Shown here piece by piece: positions 8,063-16,803 of a stretch of 39,450 bases of DNA (positions are counted from its first letter, which is position 1; every line of letters starts with the position of its first letter). A model generated the notes under the pieces. That model did not search any database. It saw only the letters and a list, made by a program, of their open reading frames with translations, and had not been told where the DNA came from. The stretch is from contig JAIRUU010000075.1 in NCBI GenBank assembly GCA_031254225.1, forward strand, positions 1 through 39,450, given 5' to 3'. Source of the stretch: Candidatus Elusimicrobium euhamitermitis (GTDB lineage Bacteria > Elusimicrobiota > Elusimicrobia > Elusimicrobiales > Elusimicrobiaceae). The position numbers were made by a program, and so were the translations under genes.

Positions 8063-9274
8063 CTATTTTGCGTAGTCTTTTATAGCGGCGGCGAGGCGTT
8101 TTATGCCCTCGTCAATTTCCTCGTGGGTGGCGTAGGAAAAATTAAGACGCATATTATTTTTGACGCTGCCGTCGTGGTAAAACGCGGAGCCTATTACATA
8201 GGCCACTTTATTTTTTATAGCCGTGGGAAACATTTTTTCCGTATCAATATTTTTGGGCAGTTCCACCCACAAAAATAATCCGCCTGCGGGTTCCGTCCAT
8301 TTAACGCCGGCGGGCATATATTTTTTAAGCGCTTTAATCATTAAATCGCGTTTAACTTTATAAATTGACACAACGCGTTTTATATGCGGCTCAAGGCGGC
8401 CGTTGCGCAGATATTCCATTGTCGCAAGCTGCAAAATTTTAGACGAGCACAGGTCCATGGACTGCTTTAATATAACAAATTTCCTGATAACCTCTTTTGG
8501 GCCGGCTATATAACCGAGCCTGAAGCCGGGCACAAAAACTTTTGAGAACGTAAAAAGCGTAATAACATTGCCCTTGCCGCCGTCCAGATGATAAAAAGTG
8601 TCCGGCGCATTGCCTTCAAAGCGCACTGCGCGGTAAGGCGAATCTTCCACAAGCACCGTGTTATATTTTTTTATGATTTCCAGAATTTTTTTTCTGCGTT
8701 CCTGCGTAATGGTAACGCCGGAAGGATTTTGAAAATCGGGAATTAAATAAACAAATTTACACGTTTTGCCTTCGGACTTGATTTGCTTAAGGCATTTTTC
8801 AAGGCTTTCCGGGACAACGCCGCCGCCGTCGCTGTCCGCGCCTACTATGTCCGCGTTATAAGACTGAAAAGCCTGCAGCGCGCCCAGATACGACGGGTTT
8901 GTGACCACAATTTTATCGCCGGGATTAATGAACGCGCGCGACACCATGTCCAGCGCCTGCTGCGACGCGCTGGTTATAAGCAGATTATCCGGCGCTACGT
9001 CAATTTTTTCAGTTTTTTTCAGCCACTTGATAAGTTCTGTTTTAAGCCTGGCGGACCCTTCGGTCGCGCCGTACTGCAGCGCGGAAAACGGATACCTTTT
9101 GAGCACGATATTTAACATTTCATTAATTTTCTTAGACGGAAAAGCCTGCGGGTCAGGCAGGCCGCCCGCGAAAGAAATAATTTCAGGATTGCTTGTAACT
9201 TTCAAAAGCTCGCGTATGACGGAGGCTTTTGCCCACTTTGTCGCGTTTGAATATAAATGTGAAAAATCTTTCAT
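8063..9274 (-). CDS. PLP-dependent aminotransferase (LysN/2-aminoadipate family, fold type I)
   Basis: SFAGGLPDPQAFP, LQYGATEGSARLK, VEDSPYRAVRFEG, TFSKVFVPGFRLGYI. Confidence 0.9.
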   Translation of the reverse strand: MKDFSHLYSNATKWAKASVIRELLKVTSNPEIISFAGGLPDPQAFPSKKINEMLNIVLKRYPFSALQYGATEGSARLKTELIKWLKKTEKIDVAPDNLLITSASQQALDMVSRAFINPGDKIVVTNPSYLGALQAFQSYNADIVGADSDGGGVVPESLEKCLKQIKSEGKTCKFVYLIPDFQNPSGVTITQERRKKILEIIKKYNTVLVEDSPYRAVRFEGNAPDTFYHLDGGKGNVITLFTFSKVFVPGFRLGYIAGPKEVIRKFVILKQSMDLCSSKILQLATMEYLRNGRLEPHIKRVVSIYKVKRDLMIKALKKYMPAGVKWTEPAGGLFLWVELPKNIDTEKMFPTAIKNKVAYVIGSAFYHDGSVKNNMRLNFSYATHEEIDEGIKRLAAAIKDYAK

Positions 9275-10110
9275 AATAAACCCCTATTTATACTTATAAT
9301 TTTCAGACTTAAATCTTTTGCCGGAACGCTATGCGTTAACGCGCCCGAAGAAATAACGTCCGCTCCGGTTTTACAGTAATCTTCCAGATTATTTTTGTTG
9401 ACGCCGCCGGAAATTTCCACGACGGCGCGGCGGTTTATCAGCCGCACGGCCGCGCCGGCCTGCGCGGGCGTCATATTGTCCAGCATTATTATGTCGGCCT
9501 TGCAGAAAAGCGCCTCTTTGACTTCTTTTAAATTAGTAGTTTCAACTTCAATTTTCGGCGTGTGGCCGACAGCGGCGCGGATTTTTTGGACAGCTTTTGT
9601 TATGCTTCCCGCCGCAGCGATATGGTTGTCTTTGATAAGAACGCCGTCGGAAAGACTCATGCGGTGGTTTTTTGCGCCGCCGCAGCGCACGGCGTACTTG
9701 TCAAATTTTCTCATGCCGGGAGAACTTTTGCGCGTGTCAACAACCATGACGCCGTATTTTTTTGCGATATTCGTGTATTCTTTTGAGACGGCGGCAACGC
9801 CGCTTAAACGCTGCATGAAATTTAACGCGACGCGCTCCGCGCGTAAAATGCCGAGCGCGCGGCCGTCAAGTTTTATGACGGTTTCCCCCTTTTTTACCGC
9901 GTCCCCGTCTTTTTTGAGCGCGCGGAATTTAAGTTCGGGGTCAACGTAATTGAAAATATTTTTTGCGATATTCACGCCGCAGAGGACCATGTCGTCCTTC
10001 GCTATAATTTCGGCGGACGCTTTGTCTTCCTCGGTAAAAATATTGTCCGACGTTATGTCGCCCAGGCCCAAATCCTCTTCCAAAGCCAGAACAATTATTT
10101 TTTCAATCAT
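9271..10110 (-). CDS. nadC: Nicotinate-nucleotide diphosphorylase (carboxylating)
   Basis: EEDLGLGDITSDNIF, ALNFMQRLSGVA, DTRKSSPGMRKFDKYAVRCGGAKNHRMSLSDGVLIKDNH. Confidence 0.95.
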   Translation of the reverse strand: MIEKIIVLALEEDLGLGDITSDNIFTEEDKASAEIIAKDDMVLCGVNIAKNIFNYVDPELKFRALKKDGDAVKKGETVIKLDGRALGILRAERVALNFMQRLSGVAAVSKEYTNIAKKYGVMVVDTRKSSPGMRKFDKYAVRCGGAKNHRMSLSDGVLIKDNHIAAAGSITKAVQKIRAAVGHTPKIEVETTNLKEVKEALFCKADIIMLDNMTPAQAGAAVRLINRRAVVEISGGVNKNNLEDYCKTGADVISSGALTHSVPAKDLSLKIISINRGLL

Positions 10111-10165
10111 ATGCAGACTCCGTCCTCCAAATGACTTTCCTCTCCCTAAAAGTAACGAGGGGAAA

Positions 10166-11197
10166 TTATTTGCTCATCTCAAACATTTTGTCTATGCATT
10201 TTAACGCGGCGCGGGCCGTTTTTTCTTCAACGTCAACAATCTGGCGCGCGGACGGCTCCTTCAAAGCGGCGAGAGTGTTGAACAGCGTGTTTTTTTTCAT
10301 ATACGCGCAGGTGCCGCGCTCCCAAATAATAGTTTTGCCGGGGTTGTCATGCTCAAGCCGGTTGACCAGGCCGATTTCCGTCAACAGCCCGAAAGTTTTA
10401 TCTTTGCTAGCGGCAACGTATTTCAGCATTCCCTCGGTGCCGCCGACGTAGTCGCACAACGCGCAGACGTCTGGCGGAGCTTCGGGATGTATTAAAATTT
10501 TTATGCCTGGATATTTTGCGCGCATATTTTTGACTTCGTCCGCCGTATATTTGTCATGCACGCAGCAGGAGCCGCCGGTATAAACAATTTCTTTTTTAAC
10601 GCCCTGCGCGCGCAGCATGACAATCAAATTTTGCGCCATGAGCATATCGGGCGCAAAAATAATTTTGTCGCCGGATATTTTTGCCGCTATGCTTGCGACG
10701 TTTGCGGACGTTACGCAAATGTCCGCCTGCGCCTTAACTTCGGCCGAACTGTTGATATAACAAAGGACCGGCGCGCCGGGATGTTTTTTCTTAAAATTTA
10801 CAAGGTCTTCGCCCGTCATGGAATCAGCCAGCGTGCAGCCGGCGCGGCCGCCAGGGATAAGCACGGTTTTGGACGGGTTGATAATTTTTGCCGTCTCGGC
10901 CATAAACCAGACGCCGGCAAAAATTATTGTTTTCTGTTTGACTTTTGAAGCGGCGAGGCTTAAACCGTAAGAGTCCCCCACGGCGTCCGCCACGCCGTAC
11001 ATAATTTCAGGATTAGTATAAGAGTGGGCTAAAATAAAAGCGTCTTTTTCTTTTTTCAGGCGGTTAATTTCAAGAGTATACGGCGCCACGACGCGGCAGT
11101 CCCCAAGCGTCCATTTTGCGCCCGGGCGTAAAGAGATGTTTTTTAATTGTGAAAATAAACGGGCGCTTTCCCATTCAATATTGCCGCCGGAAGGCAT
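10166..11197 (-). CDS. nadA: Quinolinate synthase
   Basis: AHSYTNPEIMYGVADAVGDSYGLS, GGRAGCTLADSM, GGSCCVHDKYTADEV, WERGTCAYMKKNTL. Confidence 0.94.
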   Translation of the reverse strand: MPSGGNIEWESARLFSQLKNISLRPGAKWTLGDCRVVAPYTLEINRLKKEKDAFILAHSYTNPEIMYGVADAVGDSYGLSLAASKVKQKTIIFAGVWFMAETAKIINPSKTVLIPGGRAGCTLADSMTGEDLVNFKKKHPGAPVLCYINSSAEVKAQADICVTSANVASIAAKISGDKIIFAPDMLMAQNLIVMLRAQGVKKEIVYTGGSCCVHDKYTADEVKNMRAKYPGIKILIHPEAPPDVCALCDYVGGTEGMLKYVAASKDKTFGLLTEIGLVNRLEHDNPGKTIIWERGTCAYMKKNTLFNTLAALKEPSARQIVDVEEKTARAALKCIDKMFEMSK

Positions 11198-11198
11198 A

Positions 11199-11444
11199 TT
11201 ATTTCCCCGCGCCGGAAGAATCTTTGCCTTTTATGCCCCTGATATAAGTGCCCGTGGCGCGCAGCTGGTCTTCATAGCTTATGTCGCTTTCATAATTAAG
11301 TTTTGGGGCCTGGAGGTTTGTAAATTCGCGGTCGGTAATAACTGGCCGGGCAGCGGCAGCGGAGGAGGACGGCGCGGCTTTATTGTTTGACGCGCAGGCG
11401 GCTAAAACTAATCCTGCCGCGGCTAATATTAAGACTTTTTTCAT
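11199..11444 (-). CDS. Small lipoprotein, unknown function
   Basis: Signal peptide with lipobox MKKVLILAAAGLVLAACAS; GGGGG SD upstream. Confidence 0.7.
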   Translation of the reverse strand: MKKVLILAAAGLVLAACASNNKAAPSSSAAAARPVITDREFTNLQAPKLNYESDISYEDQLRATGTYIRGIKGKDSSGAGK

Positions 11445-11461
11445 AACAATCCCCCTTATTT

Positions 11462-12037
11462 CTAAATTTCTTTTCTTGACCCGGGCTTTTCTAACGGCAT
11501 GCCCTGTTTGCAGTACGGACAGTCTTTTTCTTCATACGTCGCAACTTCCACTTCGGCCATTTTGGCTAAAGGAACGCCGAAATCCGCCTTGGCGCCGCTC
11601 CTGTCCATCAGGCAGCTGCAGGCGGCCAAAACGCCGCCGTGTTCTTTGATTAAATCTATAACTTCTTTTGTTGATTTGCCCGTGGTAACAACGTCTTCCG
11701 CCACAACGCAGCGCTCGCCCTGTTTTATTTCAAAACCGCGGCGCAGCTGGACTTTGCCGTCAACGCGCTCCGTAAAAATGCCGCGCACGCCCAGCGCGCG
11801 CGCAAGTTCGTAACCTATGGTCACGCCGCCCATAGCCGGGCCTATCACTACGTCAACCTTAACGCTTGCAAGCTGGGCGGCAAGTTCTTTACAAAACTTT
11901 TCGGCGACGACCGGATACTGCAACACCTTGGCGCACTGCAGATATTTGCCGCTGTGCAGGCCGCTGGAAAGCTTGAAATGCCCTTCCAGAAGCGCGCCTT
12001 TGTCTTTAAAAATTTCCAAAACCGTTTCTTTTTTCAT
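11462..12037 (-). CDS. pyrE: Orotate phosphoribosyltransferase
   Basis: FKLSSGLHSGKYLQCAKVLQYP, VIGPAMGGVTIGYELA, CVVAEDVVTTGKSTKEVIDL PRPP motif. Confidence 0.94.
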   Translation of the reverse strand: MKKETVLEIFKDKGALLEGHFKLSSGLHSGKYLQCAKVLQYPVVAEKFCKELAAQLASVKVDVVIGPAMGGVTIGYELARALGVRGIFTERVDGKVQLRRGFEIKQGERCVVAEDVVTTGKSTKEVIDLIKEHGGVLAACSCLMDRSGAKADFGVPLAKMAEVEVATYEEKDCPYCKQGMPLEKPGSRKEI

Positions 12038-12231
12038 AATGTAGCGACCGTGTAGTCAGTCCCGTTTTCTTCCAGTTTTACTTTGCCTTCGGACACCAAA
12101 ACGCCGAGGCTTAAATAGAGAAGCGAACTTCTCAGCCTGAGCGCCGTCTTAATCTGCCACGCGGTAACGCTTTTGTTTGACTGAACGTACGCGAGTATCT
12201 GCACGGTGGTTTCTTTAATCAAATCGTTCAT
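12034..12231 (-). CDS. Small winged-helix-like protein
   Basis: 65 aa, helix-rich with SVTAWQIKTALRLRSSLLYLSLGVLVSEGKVKLEENG pattern; start/stop overlap with neighbours. Confidence 0.6.
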   Translation of the reverse strand: MNDLIKETTVQILAYVQSNKSVTAWQIKTALRLRSSLLYLSLGVLVSEGKVKLEENGTDYTVATL

Positions 12232-12725
12232 TATTTGGGCTCTGTGGCAAAAAGCGCGTCGCCGGCTTTTATCGGTTTGCCGTTTTCAATTAAAACTTTT
12301 TTGATAACGCAGTCTTTGTCCGCCTTGACTTCGTTAAATACTTTCATGGCTTCAATCAGGCAGACCACGTCGCCCGCTTTTACGGCCTGGCCTTCTCTTA
12401 TAAAAGGAGCCGCGCTCGGGCTTGCGCCGCGGAAAAATATGCCCATTAACGGGGAGCGTATAACGTGTTTATATTCCAGCGCGGGCGCAGTGCAGGCCTG
12501 CGCGCTGCCCATAGCGCCGCCTACGGCGACCGGAACCGGTATCTGCGCCGGGGCCGCGCGGACTATTTTAACCTGAACGCCCTTTTGCTCATAGGATACC
12601 GTGCCAAGGTTTTCAGCCTGCATGAAAGCGTAAATCTGTTTTACTTCTTTAAGTATAGGGGAATCCGTGTTTGCTGTTTTGTTTGCCGCCGGCTTAACAG
12701 CTTTTGACGCATTGTTCTTTTTCAT
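12231..12725 (-). CDS. accB: Acetyl-CoA carboxylase biotin carboxyl carrier protein
   Basis: C-terminal biotinyl domain CLIEAMKVFNEVKADKDCVIKKVLIENG...GDALF; Ala/Pro linker. Confidence 0.9.
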   Translation of the reverse strand: MKKNNASKAVKPAANKTANTDSPILKEVKQIYAFMQAENLGTVSYEQKGVQVKIVRAAPAQIPVPVAVGGAMGSAQACTAPALEYKHVIRSPLMGIFFRGASPSAAPFIREGQAVKAGDVVCLIEAMKVFNEVKADKDCVIKKVLIENGKPIKAGDALFATEPK

Positions 12726-12806
12726 ACAAACCTCGCATTAAGATTATATTTATATTTTACCTTTTTTGTAAAATATTGGTAGTAGATTGGTAATAGGGGG
12801 ATACAG

Positions 12807-13361
12807 ATGAAAAAAATAATGGTACTTCTTTTAATGCTTGCCGCGGTAAGCTTAAAAGCGCAGGACGTGACGGGTTTCTGGCAGACCTTTTACGACAGGC
12901 CGCATGAGCCCAAAAGTATTGTGGCCTTGTACAGATACGACGGCAAAATATACGGCCGCGTTATAATTATATACCAGCCCGGCTCAAACGGCGGCGTTAT
13001 ATTTGACGATATATACAACCCGTCACAAGACACGGCCGCAAACGTGGTGCATATAGTTAACGGCCGGGAAGTTACAGCAAAAATGGGCGGGTTAGACGTT
13101 ATACGCGGCATGAGCCCGGGCAGAGGCAGAACGTGGATTTACGAAGGCGGGTTTGTTTTAAACCCAAAATCAGGCGACGAATACAGGGCAAGAATAAAAT
13201 TTGACAGGGACGGCAATCTGGTGCTCAGAGGACATTTGGGGATATCCTCGCTCCTCGGCCGCAGCCAGACGTGGGTAAGGTTTGACCCCGCCAACTTCCC
13301 CGCGGGTTTTAAAACGCCGGATTATCAAAACTTTGTGCCGAATTTACCGACGGTTAAATAA
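12807..13361 (+). CDS. DUF2147-type secreted protein
   Basis: Signal peptide then DVTGFWQTFYDRPHEPKSIVALYRYDGKIYGRVI; C-terminal ISSLLGRSQTW. Confidence 0.8.
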   Translation: MKKIMVLLLMLAAVSLKAQDVTGFWQTFYDRPHEPKSIVALYRYDGKIYGRVIIIYQPGSNGGVIFDDIYNPSQDTAANVVHIVNGREVTAKMGGLDVIRGMSPGRGRTWIYEGGFVLNPKSGDEYRARIKFDRDGNLVLRGHLGISSLLGRSQTWVRFDPANFPAGFKTPDYQNFVPNLPTVK

Positions 13362-13379
13362 ATATTAAGGAGCTTTGTA

Positions 13380-13934
13380 ATGAAAAAATTACTGACTTTT
13401 ATTTTTATGCTGGCCGCCGTATGTTTAAAAGCGCAGGACGTACCGGGTTTTTGGCAGACTTTTGACGATAAAACCAAAGAGCCCAAAAGCGTCGTGGCCG
13501 TGTATAAATACGACGACAAAATCTACGGCCGCGTTATTTTAACATATGAGCCGGGCACCGGCGGAAAAACAGTCAGGGACACTGCCGGCAACCCGTCGCA
13601 TGACGCGGCAAAAAACGTGGTAAGGATTAAAGACGGAAAAGAAGTTATAGCCAAAATCTGCGGACTGGATTTTATCAGAGAAATGAAACCGAGCGCTGGC
13701 AAAGACTGGCTGTACGAAGACGGTTTTATCTTAGACCCGAAATCCGGCGACGAGTATAAAGCGAAAATGAAATTTGATAAAGACGGCAATCTGGTGGTCA
13801 AAGGGCACTTAAAAATATCATCGCTGCTGGGCAGAAGCCAGACGTGGAAAAAGTTTGACCCCGCCGCTTTTCCCGCAAATTTTAAAGCGCCGGATTACAA
13901 AAATTTCGTACCGGACCCGCCGAAAGTAAAATAA
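13380..13934 (+). CDS. DUF2147-type secreted protein, tandem paralogue
   Basis: Same length and motifs as 12807..13361 (GFWQTFDDKTKEPKSVVAVYKYDDKIYGRVI; LKISSLLGRSQTW). Confidence 0.8.
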   Translation: MKKLLTFIFMLAAVCLKAQDVPGFWQTFDDKTKEPKSVVAVYKYDDKIYGRVILTYEPGTGGKTVRDTAGNPSHDAAKNVVRIKDGKEVIAKICGLDFIREMKPSAGKDWLYEDGFILDPKSGDEYKAKMKFDKDGNLVVKGHLKISSLLGRSQTWKKFDPAAFPANFKAPDYKNFVPDPPKVK

Positions 13935-14001
13935 CCGTTTGCCGGCGCGCAGTTTTATACTGAAGCCGGAAAATAAAATAAAAAATTGTCTTTCAATTTA
14001 A

Positions 14002-14031
14002 AGCCCGAGCGCAACGCTTGGGCTTTTTTTT
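14002..14031 (+). terminator. Rho-independent terminator
   Basis: AGCCCgAGCG-caa-CGCTtGGGCT followed by a T run. Confidence 0.8.
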
Positions 14032-14127
14032 GTATTCCGCCCTAAAATGCCCCCGCCGATTTAACTAATTATTTTAAATTAAAAATATATAAATATTTAG
14101 TATTATATATTGACGGCGGGGTAAAGT

Positions 14128-15165
14128 ATGCTGAACGGGGTTATTAAACGGGTTATGCTGATGCTTGGCAACCCGAGGGTTGAGGATTTTGACGTTAAAA
14201 ACGCCAAGTCGGTCCTGATACGGAGCTGGTCCGGCATAGGGGACTCTATTGTCATGTCAAGCGCCATACGGGAGCTCAAAAAAAACCGGCCGGACATTAA
14301 AATTTACGTCACGCAGAGAAGCCGCTCCCGCGACGTTTATAAAAATAATCCTTACATAGACAAACTGTATCCTTACACTTTCTATCACTTCTTAAAACTC
14401 AGAAATAAAGCGGACGTCTATATAGACGCGAGGGACCACATGAACGCGGGCAATTTTTTATTTTACCGCGTCTTGAATCCCAAAAAAGTCATTACCGGCC
14501 CGCGCTACTCAAAATACGACGTAAAAATGGACGATTTTTCCTATTACAAAGATTACAAACCCGCGGATAACGGGAATAAACATGTTTACGATATTATGCT
14601 GGATTATTTTTCCGAGTTTAATCTGAAAAGCGGGGAAAGAAAATATGATTTATACGTCTCGGAAAAAGACCTGCAAACCGCGCTGGCCTTCTGGAAAAAA
14701 GATAAAAAAAGAGTGCTCTTAAATATATTCGGCTCCACAAAAATATTGGATATCCCGACAGTAATATCTCTAATTAATAATATTCAAAGAGATTTCAACA
14801 ATTTAGATATTGTAATCCCGTTTGACGGCAAAACCAAAGAACGGTCATTAACTTTATGCGGGGAAAACGGAATATCAAACGCCCGCCTGTCGTATAAAAC
14901 GACTGTCAAAGAACTTTTTGCGCTGGTAAAATCTTCCGAGATGATTATTTCCGTGGATACCGGCATTGTCCACATAGGTTCAGCGTTTGACAAACACATG
15001 ATCGCGTTTTATGAAAAAAATATTTTTGCCGCCTGGGCGCCGATAGGCAAAAACCACGACGTAATATTATGTAAAGCAAATGATATGGGAAACGGATCTG
15101 CGCATTACGCCTTTGACGCGGAACAAGCCGAAGCCGTAATAAGAAACCGCCTCTGCAAAATATAA
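14128..15165 (+). CDS. Glycosyltransferase family 9 (heptosyltransferase-like)
   Basis: VLIRSWSGIGDSIVMSSAIRELKKNRPDIKIYV and SVDTGIVHIGSAFDKHMIAFYE. Confidence 0.87.
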   Translation: MLNGVIKRVMLMLGNPRVEDFDVKNAKSVLIRSWSGIGDSIVMSSAIRELKKNRPDIKIYVTQRSRSRDVYKNNPYIDKLYPYTFYHFLKLRNKADVYIDARDHMNAGNFLFYRVLNPKKVITGPRYSKYDVKMDDFSYYKDYKPADNGNKHVYDIMLDYFSEFNLKSGERKYDLYVSEKDLQTALAFWKKDKKRVLLNIFGSTKILDIPTVISLINNIQRDFNNLDIVIPFDGKTKERSLTLCGENGISNARLSYKTTVKELFALVKSSEMIISVDTGIVHIGSAFDKHMIAFYEKNIFAAWAPIGKNHDVILCKANDMGNGSAHYAFDAEQAEAVIRNRLCKI

Positions 15166-15169
15166 AAAA

Positions 15170-15901
15170 TTACTGCTGCTTGACGGTTGAGCGGGGGCAG
15201 CGGGTGTTAAAGGCGCAGTTCGGGCAGTGATTTGTGTCGGGGTCAAAAAAAAGATTTTCTATTTTCTGGCCTACGTCTATATAAGTTTTAAAAATTTCTT
15301 CCTCGTTAAAAGCGTCAAAATCCGCGCTTATTGTTTTGCCGGAAGCCAGATAAATTATTGACGCTTTGCCTTTCTGCATATTCCACGCGCGGCGCGCGCC
15401 CACGGCGTAAATGCCCAGCTGCAGGTTTTTTGTAATGTCCGCGGTTTCGTCAAATTCAGGGCCGGTTTTATAATCTATGACTTCCCAGCTGCCGTCGGGC
15501 CGCTTGTCCGTGCGGTCAATTTTGCCGCGGAAAGTCCATTTGCCGTATTCAAAAATAAATTCCCGCTCGGTGCTGTCAACCGTTGTTTTTCTATCATACT
15601 CGCGCTGCGCGTAATCTTCCAGCATTTTTTTGCCTTTAAGATAATATTCCATCTGCTCCGCCGCGCTGGAGTATCCGGCGCCCAGCCAGCAGTCGTTATA
15701 ATAATTTATTATTTCCGACGGGTCATTTGAATTTTTATGATACTCTTCCAGCGTTCTGTGCAGCGAAACGCCCAACGACGACGACGGCACCAGCCCGTCC
15801 TTTTTGCCTTCAATATATTTGTATTTGTACAACAGCGGGCATTCCCTGTAAGTTTTTATTTTGGAATAATTAAGCTCGTAAACTTTATGTTCAAAAATCA
15901 T
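15170..15901 (-). CDS. PD-(D/E)XK nuclease, RecB/Cas4-like, with probable 4-Cys Fe-S cluster
   Basis: LNYSKIKTYRECPLLYKYKYI, GKIDRTDKRPDGSWEVIDYKTG, C-terminal NHCPNCAFNTRCP. Confidence 0.82.
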   Translation of the reverse strand: MIFEHKVYELNYSKIKTYRECPLLYKYKYIEGKKDGLVPSSSLGVSLHRTLEEYHKNSNDPSEIINYYNDCWLGAGYSSAAEQMEYYLKGKKMLEDYAQREYDRKTTVDSTEREFIFEYGKWTFRGKIDRTDKRPDGSWEVIDYKTGPEFDETADITKNLQLGIYAVGARRAWNMQKGKASIIYLASGKTISADFDAFNEEEIFKTYIDVGQKIENLFFDPDTNHCPNCAFNTRCPRSTVKQQ

Positions 15902-15928
15902 TTGTTTTCCTGTTGTGTTGGTTTTTTC

Positions 15929-16106
15929 CCCTCTCCCCTTGCGGGAGAGGGATTAAGGGTGAGGGGTAGCGTTGCTGCTTGATAACAGCTTAAAAGCTTA
16001 CGGCATAATCCTTAAACAATGCGATTAATCCAACTCACAATATTTTATTTTTCACTTCAACAGAAACTACCCCTCACCCCTACCCCTCTCCCGCAAGGGG
16101 CGAGGG
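15929..16106. repeat. Imperfect ~40-bp inverted repeats flanking ~97 bp (REP/MITE-like)
   Basis: 15929-15969 ccctctccccttgcgggagagggattaagggtgaggggtag versus 16067-16106 ctacccctcacccctacccctctcccgcaaggggcgaggg. Confidence 0.8.
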
Positions 16107-16112
16107 AAAAGG

Positions 16113-16733
16113 CTATTCTTTTTTAAAATCCGAGCTTTTTGACGGCTGCGGATTTTTATCTTTATTAGGGTGCAGGAAATGGACAAGCGTGTCCCCGTAT
16201 TTTTCTTCGCGGTAAATTTTGAAAGCGGCGGGCACGTCAAAAACCTCGTTTTTATGGTGCTGCAAAACTATAAAACCCGTAGGGCAAAGCAGATTATATT
16301 TTGCTGTTTCCGCAAGCGCCGGGCCGGACAGGGCAAGAGGTTTCTCATTAATATCCCTGTAAGGCGGGCCCATAAAAATTATATCGTAACCCTCGGGCGC
16401 GCAGGCGTTTAGAAAATCTATTCCTTTTAAAACGTCCGCCTTAATAACTTCCGCGCGCTCCGTAAAACCCAAATGTTCCAGATTGCGTTTTATATTTTTT
16501 ACGCAGGCGACTTCGCGGTCAAGCATAACCGCTTTTAACGCGCCGCGGGAGAGCGCTTCCAGCGCCACGTTGCCCGTGCCGGAAAATAAATCCAAAAAAT
16601 AACTGCCCGGCACGCGCGGGCGGATAATGTCAAAAACGGACTGCTTTATTCTGTCCGAAATGGGCACCACCGGCATATTTTTTGAGACGGAAAATATTTT
16701 GCGGCCCCTGGCCGTTCCTGCTATTATTCGCAT
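16113..16733 (-). CDS. rsmD: 16S rRNA (guanine-N2)-methyltransferase RsmD-like
   Basis: MRIIAGTARGRKI, FLDLFSGTGNVALEALSRGA, DIIFMGPPY in place of the usual DPPY. Confidence 0.85.
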   Translation of the reverse strand: MRIIAGTARGRKIFSVSKNMPVVPISDRIKQSVFDIIRPRVPGSYFLDLFSGTGNVALEALSRGALKAVMLDREVACVKNIKRNLEHLGFTERAEVIKADVLKGIDFLNACAPEGYDIIFMGPPYRDINEKPLALSGPALAETAKYNLLCPTGFIVLQHHKNEVFDVPAAFKIYREEKYGDTLVHFLHPNKDKNPQPSKSSDFKKE

Positions 16734-16755
16734 GAATATATTTTATAAAAAAAGT

Positions 16756-16787
16756 AACCGCCGGACACGTATGTCCGGCGGTTTTTT
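16756..16787 (-). terminator. Intrinsic (possibly bidirectional) terminator
   Basis: Perfect 12-bp stem AACCGCCGGACA-cgta-TGTCCGGCGGTT with A/T runs on both sides. Confidence 0.75.
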
Positions 16788-16803
16788 AAGAAACGGGCGC
16801 AGT

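Noticed and set aside
8783-9949. Plus-strand ORFs 8783..9115, 8901..9299, 9395..9949
   Set aside because: Antisense to clearly recognisable aminotransferase and nadC genes.
10166-11197. Missing nadB next to nadA/nadC as evidence of an unusual NAD pathway
   Set aside because: nadB or aspartate dehydrogenase could simply be outside this window.
14051-14121. CCCCGCCG / CGGCGGGG inverted pair around the promoter region of the GT9 gene
   Set aside because: Only 8 bp with AT-rich 55-nt spacing; the right arm is largely the SD region, so chance is likely.
15170-16733. Possible CRISPR-Cas locus because of the Cas4-like nuclease and nearby repeats
   Set aside because: The repeats are one inverted pair, not a spaced direct-repeat array, and no other cas-like ORF is present.
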